DNA of 64,000 bases from Nannobrachium achirus (GCA_963921795.1 OY997657.1:31932071-31996070), one strand, 5' to 3'; shown: positions 18,069-31,116, counted from the first letter of the stretch. The notes: a model not told the origin generated them from the sequence alone. Numbers and translations are program-made.

Positions 18069-19361
18069 ATGGTCAGCGCCAGGGCGCTTCTTCTTGCTGC
18101 CACCTGTTGTGCGTATTTGTGGGTCGCTCATGGAGAAGATTCATCCTTGGAGACTAGATCCGCGGATTACCGCGGATCGAAAACTCAAGAAGAGAAGGAT
18201 CTAGTAAGTTTTCGTTATGAGGAGAGATAACGTCTCATATCAGAATGGGGCAACCTTTAATCTATAGTAGGCCTAGTGGTTTTCCATTTGAGCCGCCGAC
18301 CACCATTTGATGATCTCGTCTCAGACACAAAACGTAGAAGATTTTGTCATCGGTTAGATAAGATTTTGTCCACAATTTGTTGAATTGATGTTGGTATACC
18401 ATAGGAGAGATAACAGGCAAACGTTGATTCTTCTAAATTCTCTAATTGTGTTGACCCCTTGTAAATTGAGTGATGCAGGACTGGTGTTAAACAATAATGT
18501 AACTTTTGAGAGCGTGGTTTCATTGTACATTCAAGTGTTGAAGATGATCTATAGCATAAGGGTCCACTTGGTTACTCTCCATCATTTAGCTAAAACATTT
18601 TTTTTTGCATTTTCTCTTGTATTCATGCAGATTGAAGCTTTACAAGACGTTTTGCAGAAGCTGCGGAGCAAAGAGATGCCATCAGAGAAAAAGTTAGGCT
18701 GGCTGCCTTCGGTGAGAGGACTTTCACGAACATGAGCTCTTTTACATTTTATGAATGTTAAAAATGTCATGAATAGGCTTGTTTTTAGCATGCAGAATGT
18801 TCTTTCAGAATCAGAAATAAATTGCCTATATGAAATCACGTTTTACTAATAAGAAAAAAGTAAAAGTATAGCCTACTCATTATGCAGAATGTAAATGTAT
18901 ACTTTGAAAAGAGCAGATCTACAAGCTCACAATGAAATGTTGTGAGCTTTTTTCAAATTGACAATTAAGGCTATATAGGGCTAAAGTTGTTGATAATAAT
19001 CAAAAGCTGCAAAGTATAACTTGTAACAAGTTTGCAAATAAATTGTAATGGAGTAAAAGTATAGGCTACATATATGATTTGCCTCTGCATGAGTCTGAGA
19101 TGTTATAGTGAGTAAAGGCGAAAATACTCCATAAGTAAAAAAGAAAGAAAAAAAAAGAATTGAAGGTGTACTTATAAGTACAGTAGGCTACATGGTTACT
19201 TTCTACCACTGGCGCTGTGTTATTGATTCAATGTGTATTCTTGATCCTCTCAGTGTGACGCTGGGGAGCAGTGCGCCGTGCGTAAAGGAGCGCGTATTGG
19301 CACACTGTGCGGATGCCCGCGCGGGACGGCCTGCAACTTCTATGTTCTCAAATGTTTGTGA
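18069..19361 (+). CDS. cartpt: Cocaine- and amphetamine-regulated transcript (CART) neuropeptide precursor
   Basis: Three coding exons (18069-18203, 18631-18711, 19254-19361) join to 107 residues. Residues 1 to about 22 form a hydrophobic signal peptide ([17 protein letters not shown]). The segment [17 protein letters not shown] matches the conserved CART propeptide helix. A dibasic KK at 65-66 would release the C-terminal peptide. That peptide holds the six invariant cysteines (73, 79, 91, 93, 99, 106) in [16 protein letters not shown] ... C-C ... C ... KCL. CART peptides are secreted anorexigenic neuropeptides. The usual upstream KR cleavage site is replaced by KE (59-60). AATAAA lies at 19487-19492. 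Teleosts have several CART paralogues and I cannot say which this is. Confidence 0.94.
18855..19208. mobile_element. AAGTA-type MITE in CART intron 2
   Basis: AAGTAAAAGTA-rich sequence flanks the hairpin core AGATCTACAAGCTCACAA ... TTGTGAGCTT (18914-18950). The right end GTTACTTTCTACCACTGG stops about 45 bp before exon 3 of the CART gene. Confidence 0.6.
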
Positions 19362-20450
19362 GAGAAGGGCGGGGACATCGACCAACGTGTGCATATTTGT
19401 TAATTGTCTTTTCGTGCTGAATTCATTTTTTTCCCCCTTGTTCTTTTTTGACAATATAAAGAGTGAAATGTGTAATATATGTGAAGAATAAATGACGCAA
19501 TGTTTTTTCTAAATTTGTGTGATTTTGTTTTTTCATACATTTGTAGACTATGCTAGTAGGCCTGCAGCTACTGTATAATGTTGGCCCATACAGTGTTACA
19601 CGCGCGCGTATACATGCATATATATATAGGCTATGATGTGTGCAAAGGGGGAAACTCCCGATAAACCCACTATGAATTTCAACATTTTATAACATCCACA
19701 TGTTGCACATTACAGTGGTTGGATTGGTTGATTGATTGATTGCTACAGCTAGAAATGTATACCCCATATGGTGCCAAGGTGTCCTACCCTTATCAACCAG
19801 GCGTCATTCTGGTCGACAAGTGTCCAGCCTACCTACTCCCTATACCTACTGCCTGAAGCTCATAGCGCTATTTTATCAAGGAGAAAGTACTCACATTTCA
19901 TACTTTAAGTAAAAGTATCGATACTAGGCATACAAAAAGTAAAAGTACTCAGATTATGCAGAATGTCCCATTTCAAGTTTTCAAATGAGTAGCTACACAT
20001 ATTTTCAAAATAGCCAACAGCAGATGTACAAGCTTGCATGCTGACGCATTGTGAGCTTGTGTAGGTCGTCTATTTTCAAATGGCCGAACTGTATAGGGCT
20101 GAATTGTGGTTAATGTAAGTTTTGTAATAATAATCTAAATCTTTTTTTTCTTTTCCTTCACTTAAAAATGTATTCATTTTTAATAATAATCCAAATCTAA
20201 TCTAATTTGTATTCGACATGCAGTGTAAGTAGAGTACATAATGTAATTAGTTAATTTACACCAATATATTTTATATGTAGGCGGCCTACTCTATATTGCA
20301 CAACTGTCTATCAATAGTTCAACAGTTCCACAAGCCGTCGCCATAACTGCACAGTTCCATTTAATTCCGCTGCACGGTAGCTGTCGCTTCTCTACAATAA
20401 AAGCCACTGTAATGCGTTTCAATGACATCATGCAAGCACAAGTTAGCAAT
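19362..20450. other. CART 3' UTR and map1s 5' region
   Basis: The CART 3' untranslated region ends near the polyadenylation signal at 19487-19492. An AAGTA-type repeat with a hairpin core occupies about 19884-20120. The map1s transcription start should fall in about 20250-20450. No other coding region is supported. Confidence 0.5.
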
Positions 20451-21021
20451 ATGGCGTCCAGTCGGGTCCTACTGGAGAGGGAATCACAGGAGGAGCCAAG
20501 ACGTGCAGCGGTCGCAAACCTCGAGCTCTGCGACCACAAATATTCTTTACTTATCATCATCGGACGCATCAGTCATTCGGGCCAGGCAGGACATGTCAGC
20601 AAGGACATTGAACGAGGTATTTTCTATTTTATTTTTTATAAATCGAGCGTTTGTTTTATTATTCATGAATTCTGCCTTTTTATTATAACAGATCTGGGAC
20701 CAGCGGTGTTAACATTCTCGCCGTTTACATTGCAGTGGAGGATGCTTTAAACTGACCTCACAACAGTGTTTATGGGGGGCTCATTTAATTCACCCAGCGA
20801 CAGGGCTGCGTCAACTGGAGGTGCTCCATCATCAGCAGCATCATCCGTTCTTTTGGGCATTTAGTAATTATAATAATCACAGTCTCTATCCTGTGTTTTG
20901 TCTTCTCTATGCCTCTTCCATTTATAGAGCATATTTGACCATGTTATTCTATCATAATAGGCGTTAACAATGTTGTGTTGCAGGATAGATTATCACAGTA
21001 TAGCCTATCATAGCATATACA

Positions 21022-21096
<75 letters not shown>

Positions 21097-21193
21097 TTGT
21101 TTGTTTGTTTGTTTGTTTACAGAACAACCGGGCTAGTTTTCATATAATCTACGTTAATGATGGGAGTCTGCATCCTTTACCCTATAGCTCGGG

Positions 21194-21272
<79 letters not shown>

Positions 21273-21352
21273 CCATCATTTGAAACCCTCTTCAAAAATG
21301 TTTGGATCTGGCATGTTAATTGTTGTTGTAGATCCAAATAAAAGTATTCAAA

Positions 21353-21415
<63 letters not shown>

Positions 21416-22605
21416 ACACTTGTGAGGTTGCTGCTGTGTAAATGTATATGCATATGTTGGCCGTGCATGTACATGCTTTCAAGAGATGGAGAGTGATACC
21501 ATACTCCCTCTTATGTTTGTAGGCATACGGTCATGGGATGTGGACCTGATATCTTGCAATTTGAACCTGTATCTCCAGGAATTCCTCTCTCATCACATTG
21601 TCGCGTTCAAGGGTGCAGGTAAGTGGTGTGTGCACTATGGTGTTTTTGCCCAAACTCATCCTGCCCGAGCACTTGAACCCCAGCATCCATATTGTGGGCG
21701 CTGAGGGCGGAACATCAGCCAAAGTAACTAAAAGCTCACAACACAACAAAATAAATGAAAGCAGTCCATGTCAATTCGTCCCGTTTCCAGTATAGTTGTT
21801 CGCCCAAAACAGTACTCAATCTTTTCTTATAAGCCAATAATTTGATCTGAAAAGAGTCTCCTACTAAGTCTCTTATTGACCTGTGACCCATTCATCAAAT
21901 TATTGGCTTAGGAATGCAAAAAAACTAAAAAATCAAGGCTTCATGGGGTGTGTAATTGATCGAAAATACAGTACGTTTTTGTGTGTGAACTACTCCTTTA
22001 AGTGGCTAAGTAAAGGCACGTCTCCATGGTAACCTGCCAGGGTCAAGCTTTAGGGTGCACAAGGAAGGAAAGGAGGAAGGAAGGAAGGAAAGGGGGAAGT
22101 ATTCAGGTTATTGTTCAATATGGGTGGACAGTCTGGACAGTGCACAATGGAGACCATGCAGTGCAAGCCCACACTCTCTCACTATCATCTTTGTCAAAGT
22201 GTGTGTTTTTGTGTGCAGCCAAACACCAAAACCACACTGCAGCTGGGCTGCCCAGTGCTGACCAATGCATATTGGAGAATAAATACTGTAGGCAGGCCTA
22301 TACTGTATGTCTTCTTTGACAGAGCATTTGCAATAAAGTTGTGTGTATGTAACAGCATTCAGAAACGTTACCTCTGTAGCTGAAAGTGATCATGTTGTCA
22401 ATTCATGTTTTGTTTGGTATCTGTATGTAAGTGTAGTTCAGGACTAGTGGGAAACAAAATGAACGAGTTTGCTTTCATTTTGGAGTGTGAGGCAGAGACA
22501 GAAAGAGGGCGAGACAGTGAAAGCTGGCCAAATAAGAGGAGAGAAGAGGTGAGCCATGTTTTTACCAGAGTTAAATGTTGTTGCTAGACAGAGACAGGGA
22601 GAGAT

Positions 22606-22673
<68 letters not shown>

Positions 22674-22725
22674 TGTGTGCGTGTGCGTGTGCGTGTGCGT
22701 GTGCGTGTGCGCGTGCGCGCGTGCG

Positions 22726-22768
<43 letters not shown>

Positions 22769-23006
22769 GTCGGTTTCTCATAGGTTTTTAGGTTTTAACT
22801 AGATAATGGGCTTTCCAGACATTAATCCAGCTCCCCTCAGATTGAGTTTCTTTCCACAGATCCAGTAGAGTTGTCATCTGAACCTCAGACACTGACAGTG
22901 AGTCAGCTGTTCTGCCCCCTTCCTTCCTCTAGTGTTAATCAATGGCTCTAGTACAGTCTGCCATCTCATTGCCTTACTGGCATTCAGTCTGTTTTTCTGT
23001 CTGTCG

Positions 23007-23050
<44 letters not shown>

Positions 23051-24468
23051 TTTCTTCTGTCTACCCTTCTTTTCTAGGTTTTCCCCTTACCCATTACCCA
23101 TTTTCCTTTACTGGCATAATGTTTCAGGTTTTCTTTGTTTTTTCTATTCTTCCCTCCGTAGTAGCCTATCTGTATGTCTAAGATTTCTGTCTTCCTCTGT
23201 TGTCCCCGTTTCCCCTCTGCCTCCTCAGGGCATAGGTGTTTGCGTCACAGTAACAAAGTGTTGGACACTCAGGTGCTGATCAGTCCATCTGAGGAACAGG
23301 TCTTGTCAGAGGTGAGGGAAGCCTGGTTATACTGAAGTTCTGCATCATGCATGGGTAGGGCAGATGTGCTGCATGACTGCTGCATCTCTAAGTAAACAAG
23401 ACTAGTGGCCCCCTAGAGGCTGTGCTGCTCTTTACACCCCATGTGACCAATGTGATTTGAATCGCATGACTGACCAAAGTTGCCATAAGGAGCCTCATTC
23501 TGTCACTAGCAGGGATTAAAAAAAGAATTGTATCATTCTTTCCTGGGACGAGACCCAAAAGTTCTCATTCATGTTCCATGCTGAAAATGTCTCAAAGGTT
23601 TAAATCTGTTTTCCTTTGCTGCTATCATATCACAGGCTATTATAATGTGCCCCCTCTCTGTATTGTATGGTATTATTAATATTAATTACTGTATTTGTTA
23701 CAGCTACTAGCAAGGCGAATGAAAAGAAAATCAGTAAAAACGGAAAGGAACAAACCTCAGCGACCCTTAGAAAAAATAACTTTATTTGGAAACCTCTGCC
23801 ACAAGTCATGCTATTTCCCTCAAGTTTATTGTTCCTGCTTTTGCTTTCCATATGTATCTTTTTGTTTTGACCCCCCCCCCCCCCATCCTACCCCATCTGT
23901 GAATGAGATGATTACACTATGCATAGACAATATAACTTGCAACTGTATGGCCACCTCTTTCATTTGGTTTCATCAACATTTTACTTTTTCTCTATCCTAC
24001 TTTGTTTCCTCTCTACATTGTAGGTGAGCAGTCTGTTAGCCAGTGGGTCTGGTCACAAGTTGTTGCTCTTGGCTGGCCAGATTGTGGAGGAGAGTGGAGA
24101 CTTATTGTTACACAGGGGACTATTCTCATCTCACCAGCTGAATCAAATAATCACAGAGCAGGTAAGATAGTGTATTTTCTTTTTCTATTTTATTATCTCC
24201 CTTTATTTTACTCTTTACATATTAGTTTGGATTATTTGTTATATTGTCTGGGACAATGACTTGCACTGTCAGCTATGTGGGAAATTATACCATATTATTG
24301 CAAAGTAAATGTAGGCTTATTATTGTACACTTTCATGATTGTAAATCAGGTTAGAAGACAGCATCAGCTAAATATGTAGAAAACGGAACCATCAAAACAC
24401 CTTTTCCCAATTTAAAGGAATCTAACTTTGAACAAAAAAGAAAAAAACAATACAAATGGTCAGTTTCA

Positions 24469-24534
<66 letters not shown>

Positions 24535-25375
24535 GATCAGTTCAGAGATCTAGAGAACGCTGTCTCCTCACTCCCCTCCTCCAAGCTCCATCTGACTCTG
24601 AGCTGTCCTAACATCGGCCAGTGGAGGAAGACCCTCCTGGACAGCCAGCCCTCCCGGTGGCCCCTGGACCTTCACATCAACCCTCCAGAGATGCTGCCTA
24701 CCATGGACGCCTTGGACGAGTTCACCTCTCTGGTCTCTGGCTCCCTGTCCTCTGTGTCTCCCTTTGACCTTCTTCCACCACCGGGCACTGTAGGGTTCCT
24801 AAAGCTCTCCCGACCTTGCTGCTACATCTTCCCCGCCGGTCGCGGCGACTGTGCCTTCTTTGCCGTTAACGGGTTCACGGTTCTGCTGGACGGTGGGTCA
24901 GACTACCAGGCCTGCTTTTGGAAGCTGGTGCGTCACCTGGACCGGGTCGACGCAATCCTGCTGACCCACATCGGGACGGAGAACCTCCATGGTGTCAATG
25001 CTTTCCTGGAGAGGAAGGTGGCTGAGCTGGAGATAGGCTCAGATGTTAAAGGTAAAAACTATAATGATAAAGGTGGTAATGACGTTGATGGTCAGGAGGA
25101 GGGTGATGAAGTGAGGAGTTATGGAATTATGACAAACAGAGGACTTCTTCTTCTCCCTCTCCCTTTTCTTCCTCTTCTAATTCCTCACTTCTTCCTCCTC
25201 CCTCCCCTCACCTGTCGTCTTCTTCTTCTCTTTCTCTGTTTCTCTCTCATAGATGATTTGTCCAAAAGGCTGATCTCTCCAGAGCTTGGCGTTGTGTTCT
25301 TCAATGCCCCCATCAGTCTGCAGATGGAAAAGCAGCCTTGTGAGTAATACAAAACCTGCTAGCTATAGTATATCA

Positions 25376-25420
<45 letters not shown>

Positions 25421-28400
25421 CGTGTGTGTGTGTGTGTGTGTGCGTGTGTGCGTATGTGTGCGCGCGTGTGAAAAAAAGAATGCATAAATGTAATTGTAAA
25501 AAAATCATGCTTTTCCTCCTATAGGTACAGACAATGTCCTGAAGAGCAGAGACCAGGCAACCCTGACCTTAAACCTGCTAAAAAAGTTAGAAATCACACC
25601 ACAACCAATGTTTCGGCCAAAGGGGGTCACCATTGAACCGCTTACCCTGTTCCAGAAGATGGGAGTGGGGCAGCTGGAGCTGTACATACTGAACCCAAGC
25701 CAAAACAGCAAGGAGTATCAAGCACTCATGCAGAACTGGCCTGACACAACCTCCTCGACTTCGCAGTCTCAGACCCACAGCCTACCTCTCACTGCTCTGG
25801 CCTCAGTGTCTGCCCTGCTGGTGTGGCACCCAGCCTGCCCCCAGGAGAAGGTGGTCAGGGTTCTGTTCCCTGGTGTCACACCACAGGAGAAGCTCCTGGA
25901 GGGGCTGGAGAAGCTGAGGGGACTGGCCTTTCTCCAGAAGCCCACGGTAACCACAGGGGACATGGAGAAGCTGCTGGAACACAAACGGACTAGAACAGAG
26001 AGTCAGGACAGTGGGAGGTTACCGGGGAAGGAAACAAACTCCAGAGCAGGGAAGGAGAAAGGGGGTAAAGATGAGGGGAAGGAGAGTCTGGTAAAGGAGA
26101 AAGGAAAAGTGGTGAATGGTAGTGGCTTGAGAGAGGAGGGGAAGAGAGATGTTGATAAGACCAAAATGAAAGAGGGAGTTGGGAAGCAGAAAGCATCAGT
26201 GTCTGACAAGAACACGTCAAAGAAAGGAGGGAAAGATGGCAAAAAGGAAGAAAGGACTGGGAAGAGAGATGAGACTGGGCCCAACAGAAAAGAACAAGCA
26301 AAAAAGGAGATTTTGCCTTCCAAACCAAAGAATGAAAACAAAGCCAAGCCCAAAAAGGAGGCTAAAAATGACTCTAAAATAGGGGGGAAAAAAACAGGCA
26401 AACCATCAGGAAAGGAGATCAAGACCGATAGCAATTTAGATGCCAAGAAGGCCAGTGTGAATACCGAACCAAAGCACCACTCTGTGAAACCCGACACAGG
26501 AACCACGTCAGAAAAGTTGGATCAAGAAGGGGTTGACGAGCAGCTGCACAAGGAAAGGGAGAACCCCTGTGGCTCCAAAATGTCTACCCCTGAGGATATG
26601 ACGACTGACTTTCTGAGGCTGAGGGAGGATACTAAAAGAGAAGAGTCACAGCAGGAATCAGACAAAACAGAGAACAAAAGCAGTGAATTAGGAAATGGCA
26701 GAAGCGCTGAATGTAAGGAGACTGCAGTTCCAGAGATTTTAGGAGATAAAATAATGCAAGGAGAGAGTGGTGAGAATGGAGGTGAAGGCAATAGATGTGG
26801 CACTAGAAACACAGCTGGAACTGCAACTGGAGACCAGCTGGAAACAGGGCACAATGGGGAAAAGCTCCCTAAAGTGGTAGGCTTTCCGTCTCCTCTGAAC
26901 CAGACGCCAAGAAGTGAGCGTTCTGTCCAACTAGACTTGACCCCAACTGAATACACACTCCTGGACGGGGCTTTGAGAAACAGCCCTCCCTCTCGGTCCT
27001 CTCCCGAGAACCAGGCCCATGTCAGCCCAGATGAGGAGACTGTAGAGCCGGTCTCTTCTGATTCGAGACCCAACAGTGCAGGCCACACGCCCTACTGTCT
27101 GTCTCCAGACGATGTGTGGTGCAACAGGGATACTCTCAACAAGCTGCAGACCCAGATAGGTAACTCAGACACCACCAGTGTTCCTGAACCATCCTGCAGG
27201 CAGAGTGAGGGACAGCCGTCTGAATCCAGAAGCACCTCAGAAGGTCATGTTTCGTCAAATCCAAGAGAGAAGCATTTGAGTTTCCTTTCTCTGGGCTCGT
27301 TTAAAGAAGGGGCCCCGGATCCCTCTGCCTCTCTCACTACGACTACCACTACTCACTCCATGGCAGCTGAAGTAAGCTCTCCCCAGTCCACAGAAGTGGA
27401 TGAGTCCCTGTCCATGTCTTTTGAGCAGGGCCCAACCACTGTGAGCCAGAGAGAGGGGGATGACAGCACTCACCACACCCACTCCAATGGAAGCCATTTT
27501 GTGGAGTCAGACTTCCGAGTGGGGATGTCTTTACCATTGAAGAAGCCTCCGAGATCTCTTGGGCAGGGCTCAGAGATGTTGCGTCCGCCAGGTCCCAGCA
27601 CCCTTCATTTCGAATCGGTGGCGGGCCACGACGTGGACCTGTGCCTGGTCTCGCCCTGCGAGTTCAAACATTTTAAGCCTCCCGACTCGGGTTCAAGCAC
27701 CAGTGACCCCTCCAGAGCGTTGGGTCAGCACTACCACGGCAACAACAACAACCACCACCACAACCACAGGGATACATCAGCGAGTGAATCCATTGTCCCT
27801 CCCTGTACAGAGGACTGCCCTTCCACCACAGCAGAGGGTGTGTTGGATTCAGACGAGGACGAGTCGTGTAGCGAGCCCACCAACTCCCTCCATGACAACC
27901 CTGCCCGCCAGTCTCTTCCCACAGACCCACCTCCAGCTCCGCTCAGGGATGGTCCCCCTCTGCCCCCTCTCCCTGACTCCTGCATGCCCGCTCCCCAGTC
28001 TGACCACGAGACACATGGGAAGGGAGTGAAAACTGCTGGCGTGAGAGTGAAAAAACAACCAGGGGTGAGTTAAACTTACAACTATTGACTTTGGAAGTAA
28101 AAAATAAAAATAAAAACAGCAACAAAACAGTGGTTAATATTATAATTATGAGACATTAAAGCAACAATCTGTACGTTTTATGTCCTCTCCCAATGGGGAG
28201 AGTTAATTGCAACTGTAAAACAGGGAAATTTAAACCTGGTGTCCTGCTTGGGAAACCAAACATCCACCGCTCATGCAAGAGGGATCCCTCCCTTGGCCAG
28301 GGGAGATACTGGGCTTATGAGCATCTGACAGGGGTCATACCCGACAGGGTCTAAATGTATCAATGGAAGAGTGGTGAGACTACCTCAAACCACTGCAAAT

Positions 28401-29833
28401 GAACTAGTTAGATTTTATTAACATACTCTTACCAGATTGATTGGTCATTGTCAATATAACATTTGATTTATCATAAGTGTCTGGAGCAGTGGTTGTCAAC
28501 TGGGACCCATATTTTGGGTTCAACATGAACTCCAGAAACAGTATTACATTAAATAACATCAGCATCCTCTAACATAATATCTCTACCAGGTTTTTGAGGC
28601 TTCCCAGAAAGGCTCAGGTGCAGGGAAAAAACGTACTCTGGGGCAAAGTGGAACCATGAAGGGAGGCAAGGATAACAACTCTGCCAATCGTACACCCCCC
28701 TCCAGTCCCCGGACAACATCAAACAAGCCTCCACCTAGCCCCAGTAAGTTTGTCAGATGTAGCATTTTATATTGACATTTGTCAGTATCTGAGAAAAGTA
28801 TACTTTATATGCCTGCATATGCTCTAAATTATAGCTTGTGTGAAAGTAGATCTTCATTTGTCCAAAACTGAAAAGCAATAAAAAGAATTAATACAAAATA
28901 AATAAATGATATCTTCATGACATTCAAATTAAGTTATTAGTTAAGAAAGAAAGAAAGAAAGAAAGAAAGAATACACAGTAAAATCCCCAGTTTTAGCTTT
29001 GTTTTTGTAATTGTAAAAAAGTGTATAAATGAAACCTAATACCGAAAAATAATATGAAAATATTTGCACTTAATAGCAGCATTATACTAGTGTTTTGTTT
29101 TGCTATAATGTAATAATACATTGTTTTGCGTGAACATTGAACAACCTCTTCTTTCTCTGATGCCAGTCTCCAAGAGTAGTTCTGTGGGTGAGAGCAGTGT
29201 GTATGTGGACCTGGCCTACATTCCCTCTGGAGCCTCCTCCTCCACCGTTGATGTGGAGTTCTTTAGACACGTTCGCTCCTCCTGTTACATCATCAGCGGA
29301 GAAGGTCCAGAAAGAGAAGAGCTTATGAGACGTACACTGGATGCACTTCTGGATGGGAAGTCATCATGGTCCGACTCTGTTCAGGTAGAAAAATACAATG
29401 ATCTTCTAACAAAATAACACAGAGTAGAATCCTCAGAGAGTATACAAAAGTAACCAAATGGACCAGTTGGTCCATTTAATTTGGTTACATTTGTACATTC
29501 TCTGATTTACAAACTGGATGGATGGATTGGATGTGCCTGCTGTCTTGGCTTTTTACGTTACGTTTTACGTTTTACGTTTTGACGTCTATTATATTAATAA
29601 TACTACTAGCATTTATTTTAGAAGAGCAGTCATTGAAATGGGTAAGTAAAAAAAAATCTTTGTCTTTGTCTCTGTAGGTGACGGTGATCCCTACATTTGA
29701 GTCTCCATCGATGCAGGGCTGGTACCAGCAGACCCTGGACAGGCAGAGGGAGCTCAGCATCACTGTCCTGGGCTCTAACAGCACTGTAGCAATGCAGGAC
29801 GAGACCTTCCCTGCTTGCAAAATAGAGTTCTGA
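20451..29833 (+). CDS. map1s: Microtubule-associated protein 1S (Map1s)
   Basis: Ten coding exons: 20451-20616, 21523-21618, 23229-23311, 24024-24161, 24541-25051, 25253-25339, 25525-28064, 28590-28743, 29167-29384 and 29678-29833. They join in frame to 1382 residues; human MAP1S is about 1059. The N-terminal region has the MAP1 metallo-beta-lactamase-like heavy-chain core ([47 protein letters not shown]). A lysine-rich segment (about 512-680) follows, then the MAP1 motif [14 protein letters not shown] (about 981) and [12 protein letters not shown] (about 1062). The light-chain C terminus is [10 protein letters not shown] ... [23 protein letters not shown]. Family role: microtubule binding and stabilisation, with links to mitochondria and autophagy. 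The start at 20451 was chosen for its ATGG context and homology; an in-frame ATG at 20412 is possible. Confidence 0.96.
21022..21090. repeat. (TA)n microsatellite, map1s intron 1
   Basis: About 69 bp of pure TA, followed by (TTTG)n to about 21118. Confidence 0.95.
21196..21415. repeat. Two (TG)n microsatellites, map1s intron 1
   Basis: TG runs at about 21196-21266 and 21355-21404, each ending in short CG runs; about 88 bp of unique sequence separates them. Confidence 0.95.
22608..22763. repeat. Compound (TG)n, (TGTGCG)n and (GA)n repeat
   Basis: About 65 bp of TG, then TGTGCG units, then (GA)n to 22763; in map1s intron 2. Confidence 0.95.
22989..23050. repeat. (CTGT)n tetranucleotide repeat
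   Basis: About 12 units of CTGT in map1s intron 2. Similar (CTGT)n tracts occur at 41956-42007 and 58493-58560. Confidence 0.9.
24473..24532. repeat. (CT)n tract abutting the map1s exon 5 acceptor
   Basis: About 60 bp of CT ends 8 bases before the acceptor AG at 24539-24540 and so acts as its polypyrimidine tract. Confidence 0.95.
25379..25470. repeat. (TG)n/(TGCG)n microsatellite, map1s intron 6
   Basis: Interrupted TG repeat with CG substitutions between map1s exons 6 and 7. Confidence 0.95.
29422..29510. mobile_element. Short palindromic MITE, map1s intron 9
   Basis: AAGTAACCAAATGGACC and GGTCCATTTAATTTGGTTAC form two arms around AGTT. The outer parts (AGAGAGTATAC / GTACATTCTCTG) also pair. 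A related element is at 32655-32780, and single arms recur at 56610-56640 and 59172-59200. Confidence 0.65.
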
Positions 29834-30049
29834 GTTAAGACAGCGAGATGGAGAAAAGGGGTGCAGGTGGAAGTAGAACACTTATGGTAGAGGTGCGTGT
29901 GTGTTGGTGTGTGAGAGAAAGAGAGGGAGAATGCCAGAGAGATACAGTAAGAGAGTAATATAATGCCAATGAGATGCAGAGTAAGATCAGAAGACAAAAA
30001 AGGTGAATATGAAAGAATGAGCAAGCAACTGCAATTTCACTAGTAAGAG

Positions 30050-30505
30050 ACCACACCTCTGCTCATGTTGAACACATTTATTAGACGAAAGTGATATGGA
30101 TGTTGAGGTGGGTGTGGTGAGATGATGGAGCCCGAGGTAGGGTGAGACTCAGTGTGGGGGTAGACTCCGGAGCAACGGCATGGTAGCTCTGCTCGGGGGC
30201 TGTTAGAAGCCTCGCCTCCGATACTCCCCTGCCCTGGGCTCCTGGAGGATGGTAAAAAGAACAAGGTTAGGAGAGCAAGGATTGTAAAACGATTAGGTGT
30301 TTGGGGAGGGAGGGAGGGCGTTTGGGACCTACTTTTGCAGATACAAACAGATAGGGGAGGCACAGGTGCTTTTATACTGTGATTGTGACTGTGATTGCGC
30401 AGTGGATTGGCCAGGAGATAGTGAGGCAGGTGTGTATGATAAGGTGAATGTGACCGGGGAGTGGCAAGGCTGAGCAGAGGTGGGTCTCCACTCCTGAACC
30501 TACGT
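30050..30505 (-). mobile_element. Possible solo LTR, minus orientation
   Basis: Read on the minus strand, the segment has CACAGTATAAAAGCACC (TATA at about 30376-30370) and, about 290 bp later, AATAAA (30082-30077) followed by GTGTGGTCTCTTA. This is the U3-R-U5 order of an LTR. No gag/pol or second LTR is present, and the TG/CA ends and target duplication could not be fixed. A frame running through it has no recognisable protein. Confidence 0.4.
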
Positions 30506-31116
30506 TCATTCATTCAACTTGTGAAAGGGTCCATTTGTAGACTTTCAGTGTAAAATCAACACTAAGGATTTTATAGTGTACATGCACATTAGAAGACAGG
30601 ATTCGGACTGAATACCTGAATATATGTGCACTCTTTCCTTTTCCTTTCCTCCAGTCTGGGCTGATAACACTCTTGCCAGACAAGGACACTGAATACACAT
30701 CCCAGTGAGGATTATTGCATGAAATATTTGACCCATGACCCTGTGCAAAGCGGGAGAGGAGAACATAATGGATGCAAAGAGACGCATGAGGACAGGGATT
30801 CTCCAGTTTTAAGCCCATGTCAGTCATCAATATACTTATAGTACTACACACGTCTCACACACACATACTACGCAGGAAAGTCCTTGACTCTGATAGTGTA
30901 TAAATGTAATGGTTACAGTACATCTGTACACTCTCTGAGTTACAAATGGATAAATTAACACTGAGGATTTTACAGTGTACTGTATAAGTGGGGATTTTCA
31001 TTAAATATTGTACAGTATGTGACAGAATTGTGATAGCAAAGGTCTGTGCCATGGTCCCTGTCTTCAGTTGTTCGATAAATGACCATGAGGACTTTGTTAA
31101 ATAAACGGAGACATAC

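Noticed and set aside
20412..20450. Upstream in-frame ATG of map1s
   Set aside because: It adds 13 residues with no counterpart in MAP1S. The ATGG at 20451 has the better context, although the upstream start is not excluded.
26003..27088. Long minus-strand frames opposite map1s exon 7
   Set aside because: They are shadows of the lysine-rich coding strand (Phe/Leu/Ser-rich translation). The plus-strand exon fits MAP1S homology.
30040..30513. 157-residue minus-strand frame rich in Ser, Pro and His
   Set aside because: It coincides with an LTR-like segment with TATA and AATAAA, and its translation has no recognisable domain.
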